A stretch of DNA of 34,140 nucleotides, taken from Syntrophaceae bacterium CG2_30_58_14. Its GTDB lineage: Bacteria; Desulfobacterota; Syntrophia; Syntrophales; UBA5619. Both the position numbers and the translations under genes were made by a program. Shown one piece after another: positions 9,942 through 18,943 of the stretch. The notes beneath the pieces are model-generated. The model ran no database searches, was not told the DNA's origin, and was given only the letters and a program-made list of their open reading frames with translations. The stretch covers positions 1 through 34,140 of the forward strand of contig MNZQ01000035.1 of the NCBI GenBank assembly GCA_001873745.1, in the 5' to 3' direction. The stretch's first letter is position 1, and every line of letters starts with the position of its first letter.

Positions 9942-10829
9942 ATGAGAAGACACCCGGTCATATTGGGGATCACGTTGTTGGCATTCATCGGGTTTGTTGC
10001 TATCATCGCGATCTACGGCCTGGGCCTGTTCGGCGGGGATGGGCGATCGTTTAGCCTGCGGGAGAAGGTCGGAATCATCCCGATAGAAGGAATCATCGGC
10101 GATGCCGAAGAGCTGATTGAGCAGATCAACGAGTTTGCCGATGATCGGGGAATCAGGGCCGTTGTGCTGAGAATCGATTCTCCCGGCGGCGGCGTGGTCC
10201 CGTCGCAGGAGATCTACCAGGCGGTTCGCGAGCTGAAGAAAAAGAAGAAGGTCGTGGCCTCGATGGGTTCTGTGGCGGCATCCGGCGGGTACCTGATCGC
10301 CGTTGCCGCGGACCGGATCGTTGCAAACCCGGGGAGCATCACCGGCAGCATCTCCACCGTCATGCATTATGCCAACGTCGAAGGGCTTCTGAAGAAGGTC
10401 GGCGTCCGTTCTTCCGTCGTCAAAAGCGGAAAATTCAAGGATATCGGTTCTCCCACGCGAGAGATGACGGCAGAAGAGAGGTCGCTGATCCAAGCCATTG
10501 TGGACGATATCTACGATCAGTTTGTACGAACCATCGCCCTGAACCGAAAGCTCCCGTTGCAAAGAATCTTTGAACTGGCCGACGGAAGAATTTTTTCAGG
10601 GAGACAGGCGATGGATTTGGGATTGGTCGATGAACTGGGCGGTCTTCAGGATGCCGTTCTGCTTGCCGGCAAGTTGTCGGGTATGGAGGGAAGCCCCGAA
10701 ATCGTCCACGGAATGAAGAAAAAGACAACCCTCTTCAAATATCTGCTGGGCAGTATGACATCCGCCGTCGTTGAAGGAATCAAGGGGAAAGCGGCGGAGT
10801 CGCGCGGAGCGCAGTATCTGCTTCAATAG
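9942..10829 (+). CDS. sppA: Signal peptide peptidase SppA, S49 family
   Basis: N-terminal TM anchor; LRIDSPGGGVVPSQEIYQAV, GSVAASGGYLIAVAADRIVANPGSITGSI. Confidence 0.94.
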   Translation: MRRHPVILGITLLAFIGFVAIIAIYGLGLFGGDGRSFSLREKVGIIPIEGIIGDAEELIEQINEFADDRGIRAVVLRIDSPGGGVVPSQEIYQAVRELKKKKKVVASMGSVAASGGYLIAVAADRIVANPGSITGSISTVMHYANVEGLLKKVGVRSSVVKSGKFKDIGSPTREMTAEERSLIQAIVDDIYDQFVRTIALNRKLPLQRIFELADGRIFSGRQAMDLGLVDELGGLQDAVLLAGKLSGMEGSPEIVHGMKKKTTLFKYLLGSMTSAVVEGIKGKAAESRGAQYLLQ

Positions 10830-10844
10830 AGGCCATTCGCAGAT

Positions 10845-11669
10845 ATGGCCCAAACCGGGGAGCGGAGCGGGGAACCCATCCGTCCGAATTTTGCCATGAC
10901 GTTTCAGACGATTCTGATCGAAAGAAAAGCCGGCTATACCGTTGTAACCCTGCACCGTCCCGGAGAACTGAATGCCATTTCCCGCGAAATGCGAGCGGAA
11001 TTGGAGGATTGTTTTTTTCAGTTGGAAGAGGACGGAGAGGTTCGCGTCATCATTCTGACCGGGGGCGATTACGTCTTCTCGGCGGGGATGGACCTCAAAG
11101 AGATGTCGTCTATTTCCGATACGGAAATCAAGGGTTACTTTCGTTCCATCGCCCGGTATCTGAAGAAAATCTATGGATGTAAAAAGCCTGTCATTGCGGC
11201 GGTGGGAGGGGTGGCCTTGGGCGGCGGATTCAATCTTGCGACCGTCTGCGATATGATCATCGCCTCGGAAAGCGCCATCTTCGGTCATCCGGAGTTGAAG
11301 TTTGGACTGAACCCCCTCTTCGATCCGCTGCGGCAGTGGATCGGGATGGCGAAGGCGAAGGAACTCACCATGCTCGGGGAACCGATCGGCGCCAAGGAGG
11401 CCATGCGGATCGGTCTCGTGAACAAGGTGGTCGCCCCGGAAAAATTGATGGCGGAGACGGAGTCCATGGCGCGTGAACTGGCGAGACGGTCACCCGAAGC
11501 GATCGCGGCCGTCAAGAAGATCTCCGACATCGCCCCCCGTCTGGACAAGGGTTCAGCCCTTGATTTGGAATGCGATGTTGAGGCGCTTCTTTTTTCCGGT
11601 ACGGAAAGAAAAGAGCAAATGGATGAATTTATGGAAACCTTGAAAAACCGCAAACGTAAATCGTCGTAA
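10845..11669 (+). CDS. Enoyl-CoA hydratase/isomerase family protein (true start may be 10896)
   Basis: Crotonase fold motifs: TLHRPGELNAIS, GGDYVFSAGMDLKEM, AAVGGVALGGGFNLATVCDMIIAS. Confidence 0.92.
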   Translation: MAQTGERSGEPIRPNFAMTFQTILIERKAGYTVVTLHRPGELNAISREMRAELEDCFFQLEEDGEVRVIILTGGDYVFSAGMDLKEMSSISDTEIKGYFRSIARYLKKIYGCKKPVIAAVGGVALGGGFNLATVCDMIIASESAIFGHPELKFGLNPLFDPLRQWIGMAKAKELTMLGEPIGAKEAMRIGLVNKVVAPEKLMAETESMARELARRSPEAIAAVKKISDIAPRLDKGSALDLECDVEALLFSGTERKEQMDEFMETLKNRKRKSS

Positions 11670-11689
11670 CGGGGCGCATCCTTCCACGC

Positions 11690-11974
11690 TCAGATCGTCT
11701 CCCAATCGTTGTTCGGTGATGCGAAATCGCGGAGCTGGTCCCTCCTTTTTTTGTGCTGCAATTTCTTGAGGGCTTTTGCCTCAATCTGTCTGATCCGCTC
11801 GCGGGTTACGCCCATCATTTCACCAACTTCTTCCAGGGTGAACGGTCCGAAGTTGCATGCGACCCAGGTACAGTTGAGAAACGCCTCATTCTTCAGACGC
11901 CATTCACAGGTGGCATCCTGGCATATTTCCTCAATGAAAATACCTGTTTTTCTGCATTTATACAGATTATTCAA
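11690..11974 (-). CDS. Small solo sigma-70 region 4-like HTH protein with Cys-rich N-terminus
   Basis: [29 protein letters not shown] = sigma-70 region 4.2; TTG start with upstream AAAGGAG. Confidence 0.8.
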   Translation of the reverse strand: MNNLYKCRKTGIFIEEICQDATCEWRLKNEAFLNCTWVACNFGPFTLEEVGEMMGVTRERIRQIEAKALKKLQHKKRRDQLRDFASPNNDWETI

Positions 11975-12009
11975 GGCACGGGTCTCCTTTGGGAATTCGA
12001 CGTGGCTGT

Positions 12010-12038
12010 AACATAGGTATTCCTGTATGGCTTGTCAA
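12010..12038 (-). promoter_or_regulatory. Predicted promoter TTGACA-17-TATGTT for the solo sigma-region-4 gene
   Basis: On the minus strand: TTGACA (12038-12033), 17-nt spacer, TATGTT (12015-12010). Confidence 0.6.
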
Positions 12039-12040
12039 CA

Positions 12041-13624
12041 TCAATAACCAACGGCCTGACCATCTTTCCGCGGATCCGATGCGGCGCAATAACCGTCGGA
12101 AAGGCGATAGATGAGCTGAGCGCCGCCGTAAACGGAGGTCGGCGCCCCTCCCGTCAGCAGATGCCCCCGTTTCTTCAGCCCTTCACGGACCTCAGGTCCG
12201 AAGCCCGGCTCCAGGGAGAGATGGGAATCCTCGTCGAGATACCAGCGCGGCGCGTCCGCCGCCGCCTGCGGGTTCTGATGGCCGGCGAAGATCCGGATCA
12301 TCATCTGGAGGTGACCCTGCGCCTGCATGTGGGCGCCCATCACGCCGAAACTCATCAGCGGCGCCCCCTCCTTCATCACAAAACCGGGAATGATGGTGTG
12401 GTAGGGCCGTTTTCCCCCGGCGACCCGGTTCGGATGCCCCGATTCCAGGGTAAACCCCGCGCCACGGTTCTGCAGGCTGATCCCGGCGCCGGGGATGACG
12501 ATCCCCGATCCGAAACCCTTGTAATTGGACTGGATGTAAGAGACCATCCACCCCTCCTCATCGGCGGCCGTCAGATAGACCGTTCCGCCGTCATGCGGGA
12601 TCGCTGCGGTGGGGAGGGAGGCCCGGTCCATCCGGATGGATTCGGCGATCCCTTTCATGTGGGTTTCACTGAGAAGCGAGGAGGGCTCAACCGTCATCCA
12701 GGCGGGGTCGGCGATATGGCGCTTCGCCGCGTCAAACGCCCATTTTATCGCCTCGATCTGGAGATGGAGGCCCTCCGGCGAATCGACTGGATAGCGATCG
12801 ATGGCGAGGTGCTTCAGTATTCCGAGGGCGATGAGGACGGCGATTCCCTGACCATTCGGCGGCAGTTCATGCAGCGTAACGCCGTTCCAGGTCTGGGAGA
12901 GGGGCTTCACCCATTCCGTTCGGTGTGACGCCAGATCCTCCTCGGTCAGGCAGCCGCCGGCCTTGCGGGAACAGGCGACGATCCGCGAAGCCAATTCCCC
13001 GCGGTAAAGCGATTCCCCATGGGTTTCTGCTATCATTTTAAGGGTTTCCGCAAGTCCTTGCGGCCGGAACGGTTCGCCGGGCAGCGGGGCGCGACCGCCG
13101 GGGAGAAAGGCCGCGGCGAAATCCGGAAAATCATGGTACAGATCCTCGGTCTCAGACCATTTCGCCGCCGTGATCGGCGCAACGACAAAACCCTGCGAGG
13201 CATAGCGGATGGCGGGTTCGAAGAGGTCGGGGAAGGGGAGCTTGCCGAACCTCCGGGAGAGTGTGGACCACATATCCACGGCGCCGGGGACGGTGACCGC
13301 ATCCCAGCCGAGCCGGGGCATTGTCGAGCGGCCTGAGAATCGTTCTGGCGACCAGGCCCGCGGCGAACGGCCCGATCCGTTTAAACCGTGGAGCTCTTTC
13401 CCGTCCCAGACCATGGCAAAAGCGTCGCTGCCAACCCCGTTGCTCGTCGGTTCCACAACGGTAAGCGTGATTGCAGCGGCAAGGGCCGCATCGATTGCAT
13501 TTCCGCCCCGCGCCAGCATCTGCAGGCCTGCCTGAGCGGCGAGCGGCTGCGAGGTGGCCACGACATTCCGGGCGAAAACCGGCATCCTCTGCGAGGGGTA
13601 GGGGAAATCCCAGTTCAGCGTCAT
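12041..13624 (-). CDS. Gamma-glutamyltransferase family protein (Ntn hydrolase)
   Basis: VVATSQPLAAQAGLQMLARGGNAIDAALAAAITLTVVEPTSNGVGSDAF; catalytic Thr context HDGGTVYLTAAD; SD AGGAG upstream. Confidence 0.92.
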   Translation of the reverse strand: MTLNWDFPYPSQRMPVFARNVVATSQPLAAQAGLQMLARGGNAIDAALAAAITLTVVEPTSNGVGSDAFAMVWDGKELHGLNGSGRSPRAWSPERFSGRSTMPRLGWDAVTVPGAVDMWSTLSRRFGKLPFPDLFEPAIRYASQGFVVAPITAAKWSETEDLYHDFPDFAAAFLPGGRAPLPGEPFRPQGLAETLKMIAETHGESLYRGELASRIVACSRKAGGCLTEEDLASHRTEWVKPLSQTWNGVTLHELPPNGQGIAVLIALGILKHLAIDRYPVDSPEGLHLQIEAIKWAFDAAKRHIADPAWMTVEPSSLLSETHMKGIAESIRMDRASLPTAAIPHDGGTVYLTAADEEGWMVSYIQSNYKGFGSGIVIPGAGISLQNRGAGFTLESGHPNRVAGGKRPYHTIIPGFVMKEGAPLMSFGVMGAHMQAQGHLQMMIRIFAGHQNPQAAADAPRWYLDEDSHLSLEPGFGPEVREGLKKRGHLLTGGAPTSVYGGAQLIYRLSDGYCAASDPRKDGQAVGY

Positions 13625-13645
13625 TTCGATCTCCTAAATACTCCG

Positions 13646-13978
13646 TCAAAAGCGGATCATCTCCGGCGGCCTACGTTCCGGTACGGAGAGCTCTTCGGTC
13701 CCGTCCTCGTTCCACGAGGATGTCACATAGAGACTTCAGTAGCAACGGCCGTATTCCCGGAGATCCTCCTCGCGATAGATACAGGGGCAGATGATGTCCC
13801 GGTCCCAGTCGCGATTCCCGGAGGCCAGACGGCAGGGGCAGCTCATGTATCCGTACCGTTCGCGGTTGATAAGGAGGCCACTTAGAAGGTCGAAGACCTT
13901 TTCGCGCTCCCGGTTGAAGAAATAGCCCTTCGGCTCTTGGACCTTCCGGAGCATCTCGTAAAGCTGCTCCGTGGTCAT
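13646..13978 (-). CDS. Ferredoxin-thioredoxin reductase catalytic (beta) subunit-like protein, predicted selenoprotein (TGA at 13736-13738 read as Sec, residue 81 of 110)
   Basis: SCPCRLASGNRDWDRDIICPCIYREEDLREYGRCY-U-SLYVTSSWNEDGTEELSVPERRPPEMIRF*. The ORF track stops at the TGA (13736..13978, 80 aa). The sequence after the TGA continues in frame with FTR-like character and ends 21 bp before the next gene. Confidence 0.82.
13698..13738 (-). promoter_or_regulatory. Candidate bacterial SECIS element immediately 3' of the in-frame UGA
   Basis: UGA followed by stem UCCUCGU/ACGAGGA (7 bp) with GGA loop; loop G about 23 nt after UGA; possible lower stem GUCUC/GGGAC. Confidence 0.65.
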
Positions 13979-14220
13979 AGTCCGAGGGCCTCTCTGAGCG
14001 CCTTTTCATTGAAGCCGATGATCACCTTATCCCCAACCAGAATGGTCGGAAAACTGCATCCCGGATTGTATTTGCGGACCTCATCCAGGGTGGATTTCCG
14101 CGCATCGCCGGCCAGAAGGTCCACATCGGTAAATTCATGGGCAACCGCGTGCTCCCCCATGAACTGTTTTGCCGCCCTGCAGTGGCCGCATGTACTCAGC
14201 GTAAACATCTTAACGGTCAT
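13975..14220 (-). CDS. Glutaredoxin/thioredoxin-like protein with CGHC active site
   Basis: MFTLSTCGHCRAAKQFM...PGCSFPTILVGDKVIIGFNE; ATGA overlap with the downstream FTR gene. Confidence 0.9.
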   Translation of the reverse strand: MTVKMFTLSTCGHCRAAKQFMGEHAVAHEFTDVDLLAGDARKSTLDEVRKYNPGCSFPTILVGDKVIIGFNEKALREALGL

Positions 14221-14307
14221 CGTTCTCCTCCTGTATGCCCCATTTTTTTCCGTTCCGAATGCCCGTGAAGATTTCTTCCATCACGGATTTAACCGTCACG
14301 TGCCACC

Positions 14308-14449
14308 CAATGTCATTGACTTAAGGATTATCTCTTTTCAGTCCCCCTTTGTAAAGGGGGATTTAGGGAATTTTTACAACATTCTGTAGAATCTCCACCG
14401 ACCCTCTTTAGAAAAGAGGGGAGTCAAAATGCTTTAGTCAATGACATTG
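14308..14449. mobile_element. MITE-like element copy 1, TIRs CAATGTCATTGACTTAAG / CTTTAGTCAATGACATTG
   Basis: 18-bp terminal inverted repeats (17/18), non-coding interior with two hairpins (CCCCCTTT-gt-AAAGGGGG; CCCTCTTT-aga-AAAGAGGG); second copy at 31150-31251. Confidence 0.72.
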
Positions 14450-14457
14450 ATTTTAAC

Positions 14458-14486
14458 TTGACATTTTCCGCGTCTCATTGTATCGC
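14458..14486 (+). promoter_or_regulatory. Possible promoter TTGACA-17-TATCGC for the aminotransferase gene
   Basis: Perfect -35, weak -10, starts 9 bp from the MITE-like right end. Confidence 0.4.
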
Positions 14487-14577
14487 ACAGCCGCTTTTGT
14501 CGGGGGGATGCGGGTATAAAGTTGTGCCAAGACTTCCGACCTATTTTCTCAATCAATACTTTGGATAGAGGATAATT

Positions 14578-15705
14578 ATGGCACTCGCGATCAATGATCT
14601 GAATGTACCGCAACGTCTCCTTCTCGGCCCCGGCCCCAGCGCCGTTCATCCCCGTGTTTTGCGCACGATGAGCACCGCGCTGATCGGGTATCTTGATCCG
14701 GAGTGGCTCGCGCTGATGGACGAAGAGCAGGCCCTCCTCCGGGCCGTTTTTCAGACAAAAAATACCATGACCTTTCCGATGACGGGAACGGGCAGCGCCG
14801 GGATGGAAACCGCCTTCTGCAATTTCGTCGAACCCGGCGATACGGTCGTCATCGGCTGCAACGGTTATTTCAGCGAGCGGATGTGCGAAATGGCGAAGCT
14901 TTACGGCGCCAATGTGAAACGGATTGAAAAACCCTGGGGAGGCGTGTTTACCCCGGCTGAAGTGGAAACCGTCCTCGCCGAAAACAAACCGGTCAAACTT
15001 CTGGCCCTGATCCATGCGGAGACCTCCACCGGCGCGCTCCAGCCGTTAGAGGGCATGGCCGAGGTCGTTCACCGGCACGGCGCCCTTTTTCTGATCGATT
15101 GCGTCACCTCCCTGAGCGGCGTCCCGCTCAACATCGACGGCTGGGGAATCGACGTGGCGTTCAGCGCATCGCAGAAATGTCTCGGCTGTCCTCCTGGTCT
15201 TTCCCCATTTACCGTCAGCGATCAGGCCCGCGAGGCGCTTTACCGCCGGAAAACCCGCGTTCCGAATTGGTACCTTGATCTGTCGATGATCGAAAAATAT
15301 TGGAACAAGGAGCGGGTCTATCACCATACCCCTTCCACAACCCTCCATTACGGTTTCCGCGAGGGGATGCGGCTTGTCCTTGAAGAAGGGCTGGAGGACC
15401 GGTGGTTCCGTCATCAGGCCATCGCCGAGTATCTCTGGGACAAGATGGGAACCCTCGGTTTGCAGCTCTTTGTTCCGCGGGAGAACCGCCTGCCCTCGCT
15501 GACCACGATCTGCGTTCCCGACGGTGTCGATGATGCGGCCGTCCGGACGCGCCTGCGCGAGGCGTACAACATCGATATCGCCGGCGGGTTCGGCCCCCTG
15601 AAAGGCAAGATCTGGCGGGTCGGGCTGATGGGCTTCTCCAGCAGGCGCGAAAACGTGACCCTGCTCTCCGAGGCGCTCCGGGAGATTCTCCACGGAAAAA
15701 TCTGA
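14578..15705 (+). CDS. Alanine-glyoxylate / serine-pyruvate aminotransferase family protein (class V, PLP)
   Basis: LLLGPGPSAVHPRVL, TGTGSAGMETAFCNFVEPGD, HAETSTGALQPLEGMAEVVH, SASQKCLGCPPGLSP (PLP Lys). Confidence 0.94.
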   Translation: MALAINDLNVPQRLLLGPGPSAVHPRVLRTMSTALIGYLDPEWLALMDEEQALLRAVFQTKNTMTFPMTGTGSAGMETAFCNFVEPGDTVVIGCNGYFSERMCEMAKLYGANVKRIEKPWGGVFTPAEVETVLAENKPVKLLALIHAETSTGALQPLEGMAEVVHRHGALFLIDCVTSLSGVPLNIDGWGIDVAFSASQKCLGCPPGLSPFTVSDQAREALYRRKTRVPNWYLDLSMIEKYWNKERVYHHTPSTTLHYGFREGMRLVLEEGLEDRWFRHQAIAEYLWDKMGTLGLQLFVPRENRLPSLTTICVPDGVDDAAVRTRLREAYNIDIAGGFGPLKGKIWRVGLMGFSSRRENVTLLSEALREILHGKI

Positions 15706-15757
15706 ACAGCTCCGGCGGATCCGAATCTTTGACGCAGAAGATCTGTGGAAATATTTC

Positions 15758-15786
15758 TTGACAGACGCGGAATAATCGTATATTAA
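15758..15786 (+). promoter_or_regulatory. Predicted promoter TTGACA-17-TATTAA for the EF-G gene
   Basis: Perfect -35 with 17-bp spacing and AT-rich -10. Confidence 0.55.
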
Positions 15787-15913
15787 TCGCGCCCCTTAAT
15801 CATCATCGTCATCCGCAGCGGAACCACTCTCTCGCATGACATCTCCCCATGAGGGATTTTATTACATGGCGTTGAACGACCGGCGGGTTGTTCTGACAGC
15901 AGAAGGAACAGGT

Positions 15914-18007
15914 ATGAGCAGCACAGTCGAAAAAGTACGGAATATCGGGATCAGCGCCCATATCGACTCGGGGAAGACCACCCTGACCGAACGGATCCTG
16001 TTTTACACAAAGCGGATCCATGCCATTCATGACGTCAAGGGCAAAGACGGCGTCGGCGCGACGATGGACTCCATGGAATTAGAGAAGGAGCGGGGCATCA
16101 CAATCGCCTCGGCCGCAACCTTCTGCGAATGGCAGGACCACGAGATCAACATCATCGATACCCCCGGGCATGTCGATTTCACAATCGAAGTCGAACGATC
16201 CCTCCGCGTGCTGGACGGCGCCGTACTGGTGCTCTGCTCCGTCGGCGGCGTCCAGTCGCAGTCCATCACCGTCGATATGCAGATGAAGCGCTACAAGGTG
16301 CCCTGCATCGCCTTTATCAACAAATGCGACCGCAGCGGCGCCGATCCCTCCCGCGTGATCGCCCAGCTCCATTCCAAGTTAGGTCACAACGCCGTCGCGA
16401 TGCAGATGCCGATCGGCCTGGAAATGGATTTCCGGGGCGTCATCGACCTTTTGTCCATGAAGGCCTTCTATTTCGAGGGTGAGAACGGCGAACAGGTCCG
16501 GAGCGACGAGATTCCCGCGGAGCTCGTGGCCGCGGCACGCTCGAAGCGGGAAGAGATGATCGATGCCGCATCGCTCTTCTCCGATGAGCTGACCGAGGCG
16601 ATCCTCGAAGAGGGTTCGATTTCCGACGCGTTGATCATTGATGCGGTCCGTAAGGGAACCCTGCTTAGGAAATTCACCCCGGTTTTCCTCGGATCGGCTT
16701 ACAAAAACAAAGGTGTCCAGCCGCTCTTGGACGCGGTAAACCGGTATCTTCCCTGTCCGGCGGATGTCGAGAACACCGCGCTGGATCTCGATCATGAAGA
16801 AACCCCGGTGGTGCTCTCCTCCGATTCCTCCCTGCCGATTGTGGCATTGGCGTTCAAGCTCGAAGACGGCACTTACGGACAACTGACCTACGTCCGCGTT
16901 TACCAGGGGACGCTGGCCAAGGGTGCGGTGATTGTCAACACCCGGACCGGTAAAAAAACGAAGGTCGGACGCGTGGTCCGCATGCACGCCGATCAGATGG
17001 AAGACATCGAGGCCGCAAACGCCGGTTATATCGGGGCGCTTTTCGGAATCGAGTGCGCCTCCGGCGATACCTTTGTTTCCCCGGGCCTCAACCTGACCAT
17101 GACCTCCATGTACGTTCCGAAACCGGTGATCTCGCTGGCAATATTTCCGAAGGACAACAAATCCCAGATCAACATGTCCAAGGCCCTCAACCGTTTTACG
17201 AAGGAAGACCCGACCTTCCGCACCCATGTGGATGATGAGACCAACGAGACGATCATCGAAGGGATGGGCGAACTGCACCTGGAAATCTATGTGGAGCGGA
17301 TGAAACGTGAATACGCCACCGATGTGGAAACGGGGAAACCCCGCGTGGCCTACCGCGAGACGATCACGCAGCGGGCGGAATTCAATTACACCCACAAGAA
17401 GCAGACCGGCGGCTCCGGCCAGTACGGCCGCGTGGCGGGCTACATGGAGCCCATCACGGAAGGCGAAGAGGATTTCGTTTTCGACAACCAGGTCCGGGGC
17501 GGGTCGATTCCCACCCAGTACATCGCGGCCTGTGAAAAGGGTTTTCACCAATGCCTGGCCAAGGGGCCGAAGATGGAGTTTCCGGTGACCGGCGTGAAGA
17601 TCGTCATCAACGACGGGGCGTCGCATGCGGTCGACTCCTCCGATATGGCCTTTCAGGCGGCGGCCCGCGGCGCTTTCCGTGAAGGGTATGCCAAGGCCAA
17701 GGCCGTGATCCACGAACCGATCATGAAGGTGGTCGTGGAGACGCCGACCGAGTTCCAGGGCGCGGTGATGGGGCTCCTCAACCAGAGACGGGGGATGATC
17801 GTCGGGGCGCAGGACGAGGGGGTGATGACCGTGGTTGAGGCCCAGGTCCCGCTCGCCGAGATGTTCGGCTTTTCGACGGTCCTGAGATCCTCCACGCAGG
17901 GCAAGGCGCAATTCACGATGGAATTCGCGCTCTATCGCCAGGTCCCGCAATCCATCGCGGAAAAGATTGCGGAAGAGGTCGCCCTCCGGAAGAAGAGCGC
18001 GGCATAA
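15914..18007 (+). CDS. fusA: Elongation factor G (start 15914 preferred over the listed 15836)
   Basis: [77 protein letters not shown] upstream of [10 protein letters not shown]. Confidence 0.95.
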   Translation: MSSTVEKVRNIGISAHIDSGKTTLTERILFYTKRIHAIHDVKGKDGVGATMDSMELEKERGITIASAATFCEWQDHEINIIDTPGHVDFTIEVERSLRVLDGAVLVLCSVGGVQSQSITVDMQMKRYKVPCIAFINKCDRSGADPSRVIAQLHSKLGHNAVAMQMPIGLEMDFRGVIDLLSMKAFYFEGENGEQVRSDEIPAELVAAARSKREEMIDAASLFSDELTEAILEEGSISDALIIDAVRKGTLLRKFTPVFLGSAYKNKGVQPLLDAVNRYLPCPADVENTALDLDHEETPVVLSSDSSLPIVALAFKLEDGTYGQLTYVRVYQGTLAKGAVIVNTRTGKKTKVGRVVRMHADQMEDIEAANAGYIGALFGIECASGDTFVSPGLNLTMTSMYVPKPVISLAIFPKDNKSQINMSKALNRFTKEDPTFRTHVDDETNETIIEGMGELHLEIYVERMKREYATDVETGKPRVAYRETITQRAEFNYTHKKQTGGSGQYGRVAGYMEPITEGEEDFVFDNQVRGGSIPTQYIAACEKGFHQCLAKGPKMEFPVTGVKIVINDGASHAVDSSDMAFQAAARGAFREGYAKAKAVIHEPIMKVVVETPTEFQGAVMGLLNQRRGMIVGAQDEGVMTVVEAQVPLAEMFGFSTVLRSSTQGKAQFTMEFALYRQVPQSIAEKIAEEVALRKKSAA

Positions 18008-18102
18008 TGGATCAGGGAGATAGACTGAAGGGGCGCTTCAGCCTATTCGCCAGGGTCGTTGCTGCAAGACAGGATTACCAACATAAAGACAGGAGGGGTA
18101 CT

Positions 18103-18804
18103 ATGCTGAAAAAAGAACTCATCCTTCGCAACCCGTTGCGTCAACTTGGTTTCGAGACCGAGGACATCCTTCCCGCCGGCGCAATCGGCGCAGTTCTTTC
18201 CCACGCCGGCGTCGGAAAAACCGCCTTGCTTGTCCAACTGGCCCTGAACGGCATGCTGAGAAGCCAGAATGTCCTTCATATCAGCCTGAACGATCCCGTC
18301 AACAAGGTGAACCTCTGGTACAATGAGCTGTTTCATCATCTTGCGGGACGTTATGAAAGGGCGCAGATCAACGGCCTCTGGGAATCGGTCCTGCCTCACC
18401 GGTTCATCATGACCTTCCGCGTCGAAAGTTTCACGGTTCCGAAGCTGGAAGAACGGCTGAGCGATCTGACCGAACAGGGGATCTTCTCACCAACGATGAT
18501 GATCATTGACGGTCTCCATTTTGACGAGTCCCGGCGTTCGGATCTGAACGCCCTGAAAGCGCTCGCCGTAAAAAATAGCATTCATATCTGGTTCACCGTC
18601 CATACCCACCGGCACGAATCGTCCGGTTTGGACGGCCTCCCGGTATCCTTTTCAGCGGTCGCCGTTCTGTTCGATCTCGTTCTGGAGCTGCAGCCGGAAC
18701 ATGCGGATGTCCACATCAAGCTGCTCCGCGGCGGCGGATCGACCCAAGTTGGATCCCCGCTGCTCCTCGACCCATCGACCATGCTGATCAAGGATCCGAT
18801 GTAA
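18103..18804 (+). CDS. RecA/DnaB-like P-loop ATPase of unknown function
   Basis: Walker A SHAGVGKTALLVQLAL, Walker B-like MMIIDGLHFD; ATG at 18103 preceded by AGGAGGGG. Confidence 0.72.
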   Translation: MLKKELILRNPLRQLGFETEDILPAGAIGAVLSHAGVGKTALLVQLALNGMLRSQNVLHISLNDPVNKVNLWYNELFHHLAGRYERAQINGLWESVLPHRFIMTFRVESFTVPKLEERLSDLTEQGIFSPTMMIIDGLHFDESRRSDLNALKALAVKNSIHIWFTVHTHRHESSGLDGLPVSFSAVAVLFDLVLELQPEHADVHIKLLRGGGSTQVGSPLLLDPSTMLIKDPM

Positions 18805-18943
18805 ACCGGCCTCTTTTGGCTTCCATTTTCCCCGGATCGTGCGATGACCCCGTAAAATGACTTTTTCCCCGCCCGGCACCGGGAGGGAAAAAGCGGGGAT
18901 GGGCGAAAGAGGGAGATTCCGTAGAAATCCAGGACGGCGATCC

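Noticed and set aside
8499-10562. 687-aa minus-strand ORF opposite rpsA/sppA
   Set aside because: Antisense shadow of two confidently identified genes; low-complexity, no recognisable family
12032-12928. 298-aa plus-strand ORF opposite the gamma-glutamyltransferase
   Set aside because: Antisense of a clear family member, no homologous motifs
13736-13978. FTR-like protein as an 80-aa gene ending at the TGA
   Set aside because: Would lack the second active-site residue; in-frame continuation and SECIS-like hairpin favour Sec readthrough
16379-17950. 523-aa minus-strand ORF opposite fusA
   Set aside because: Antisense ORF in GC-rich codon-biased gene; His/Gly/Asp-rich composition typical of spurious translation
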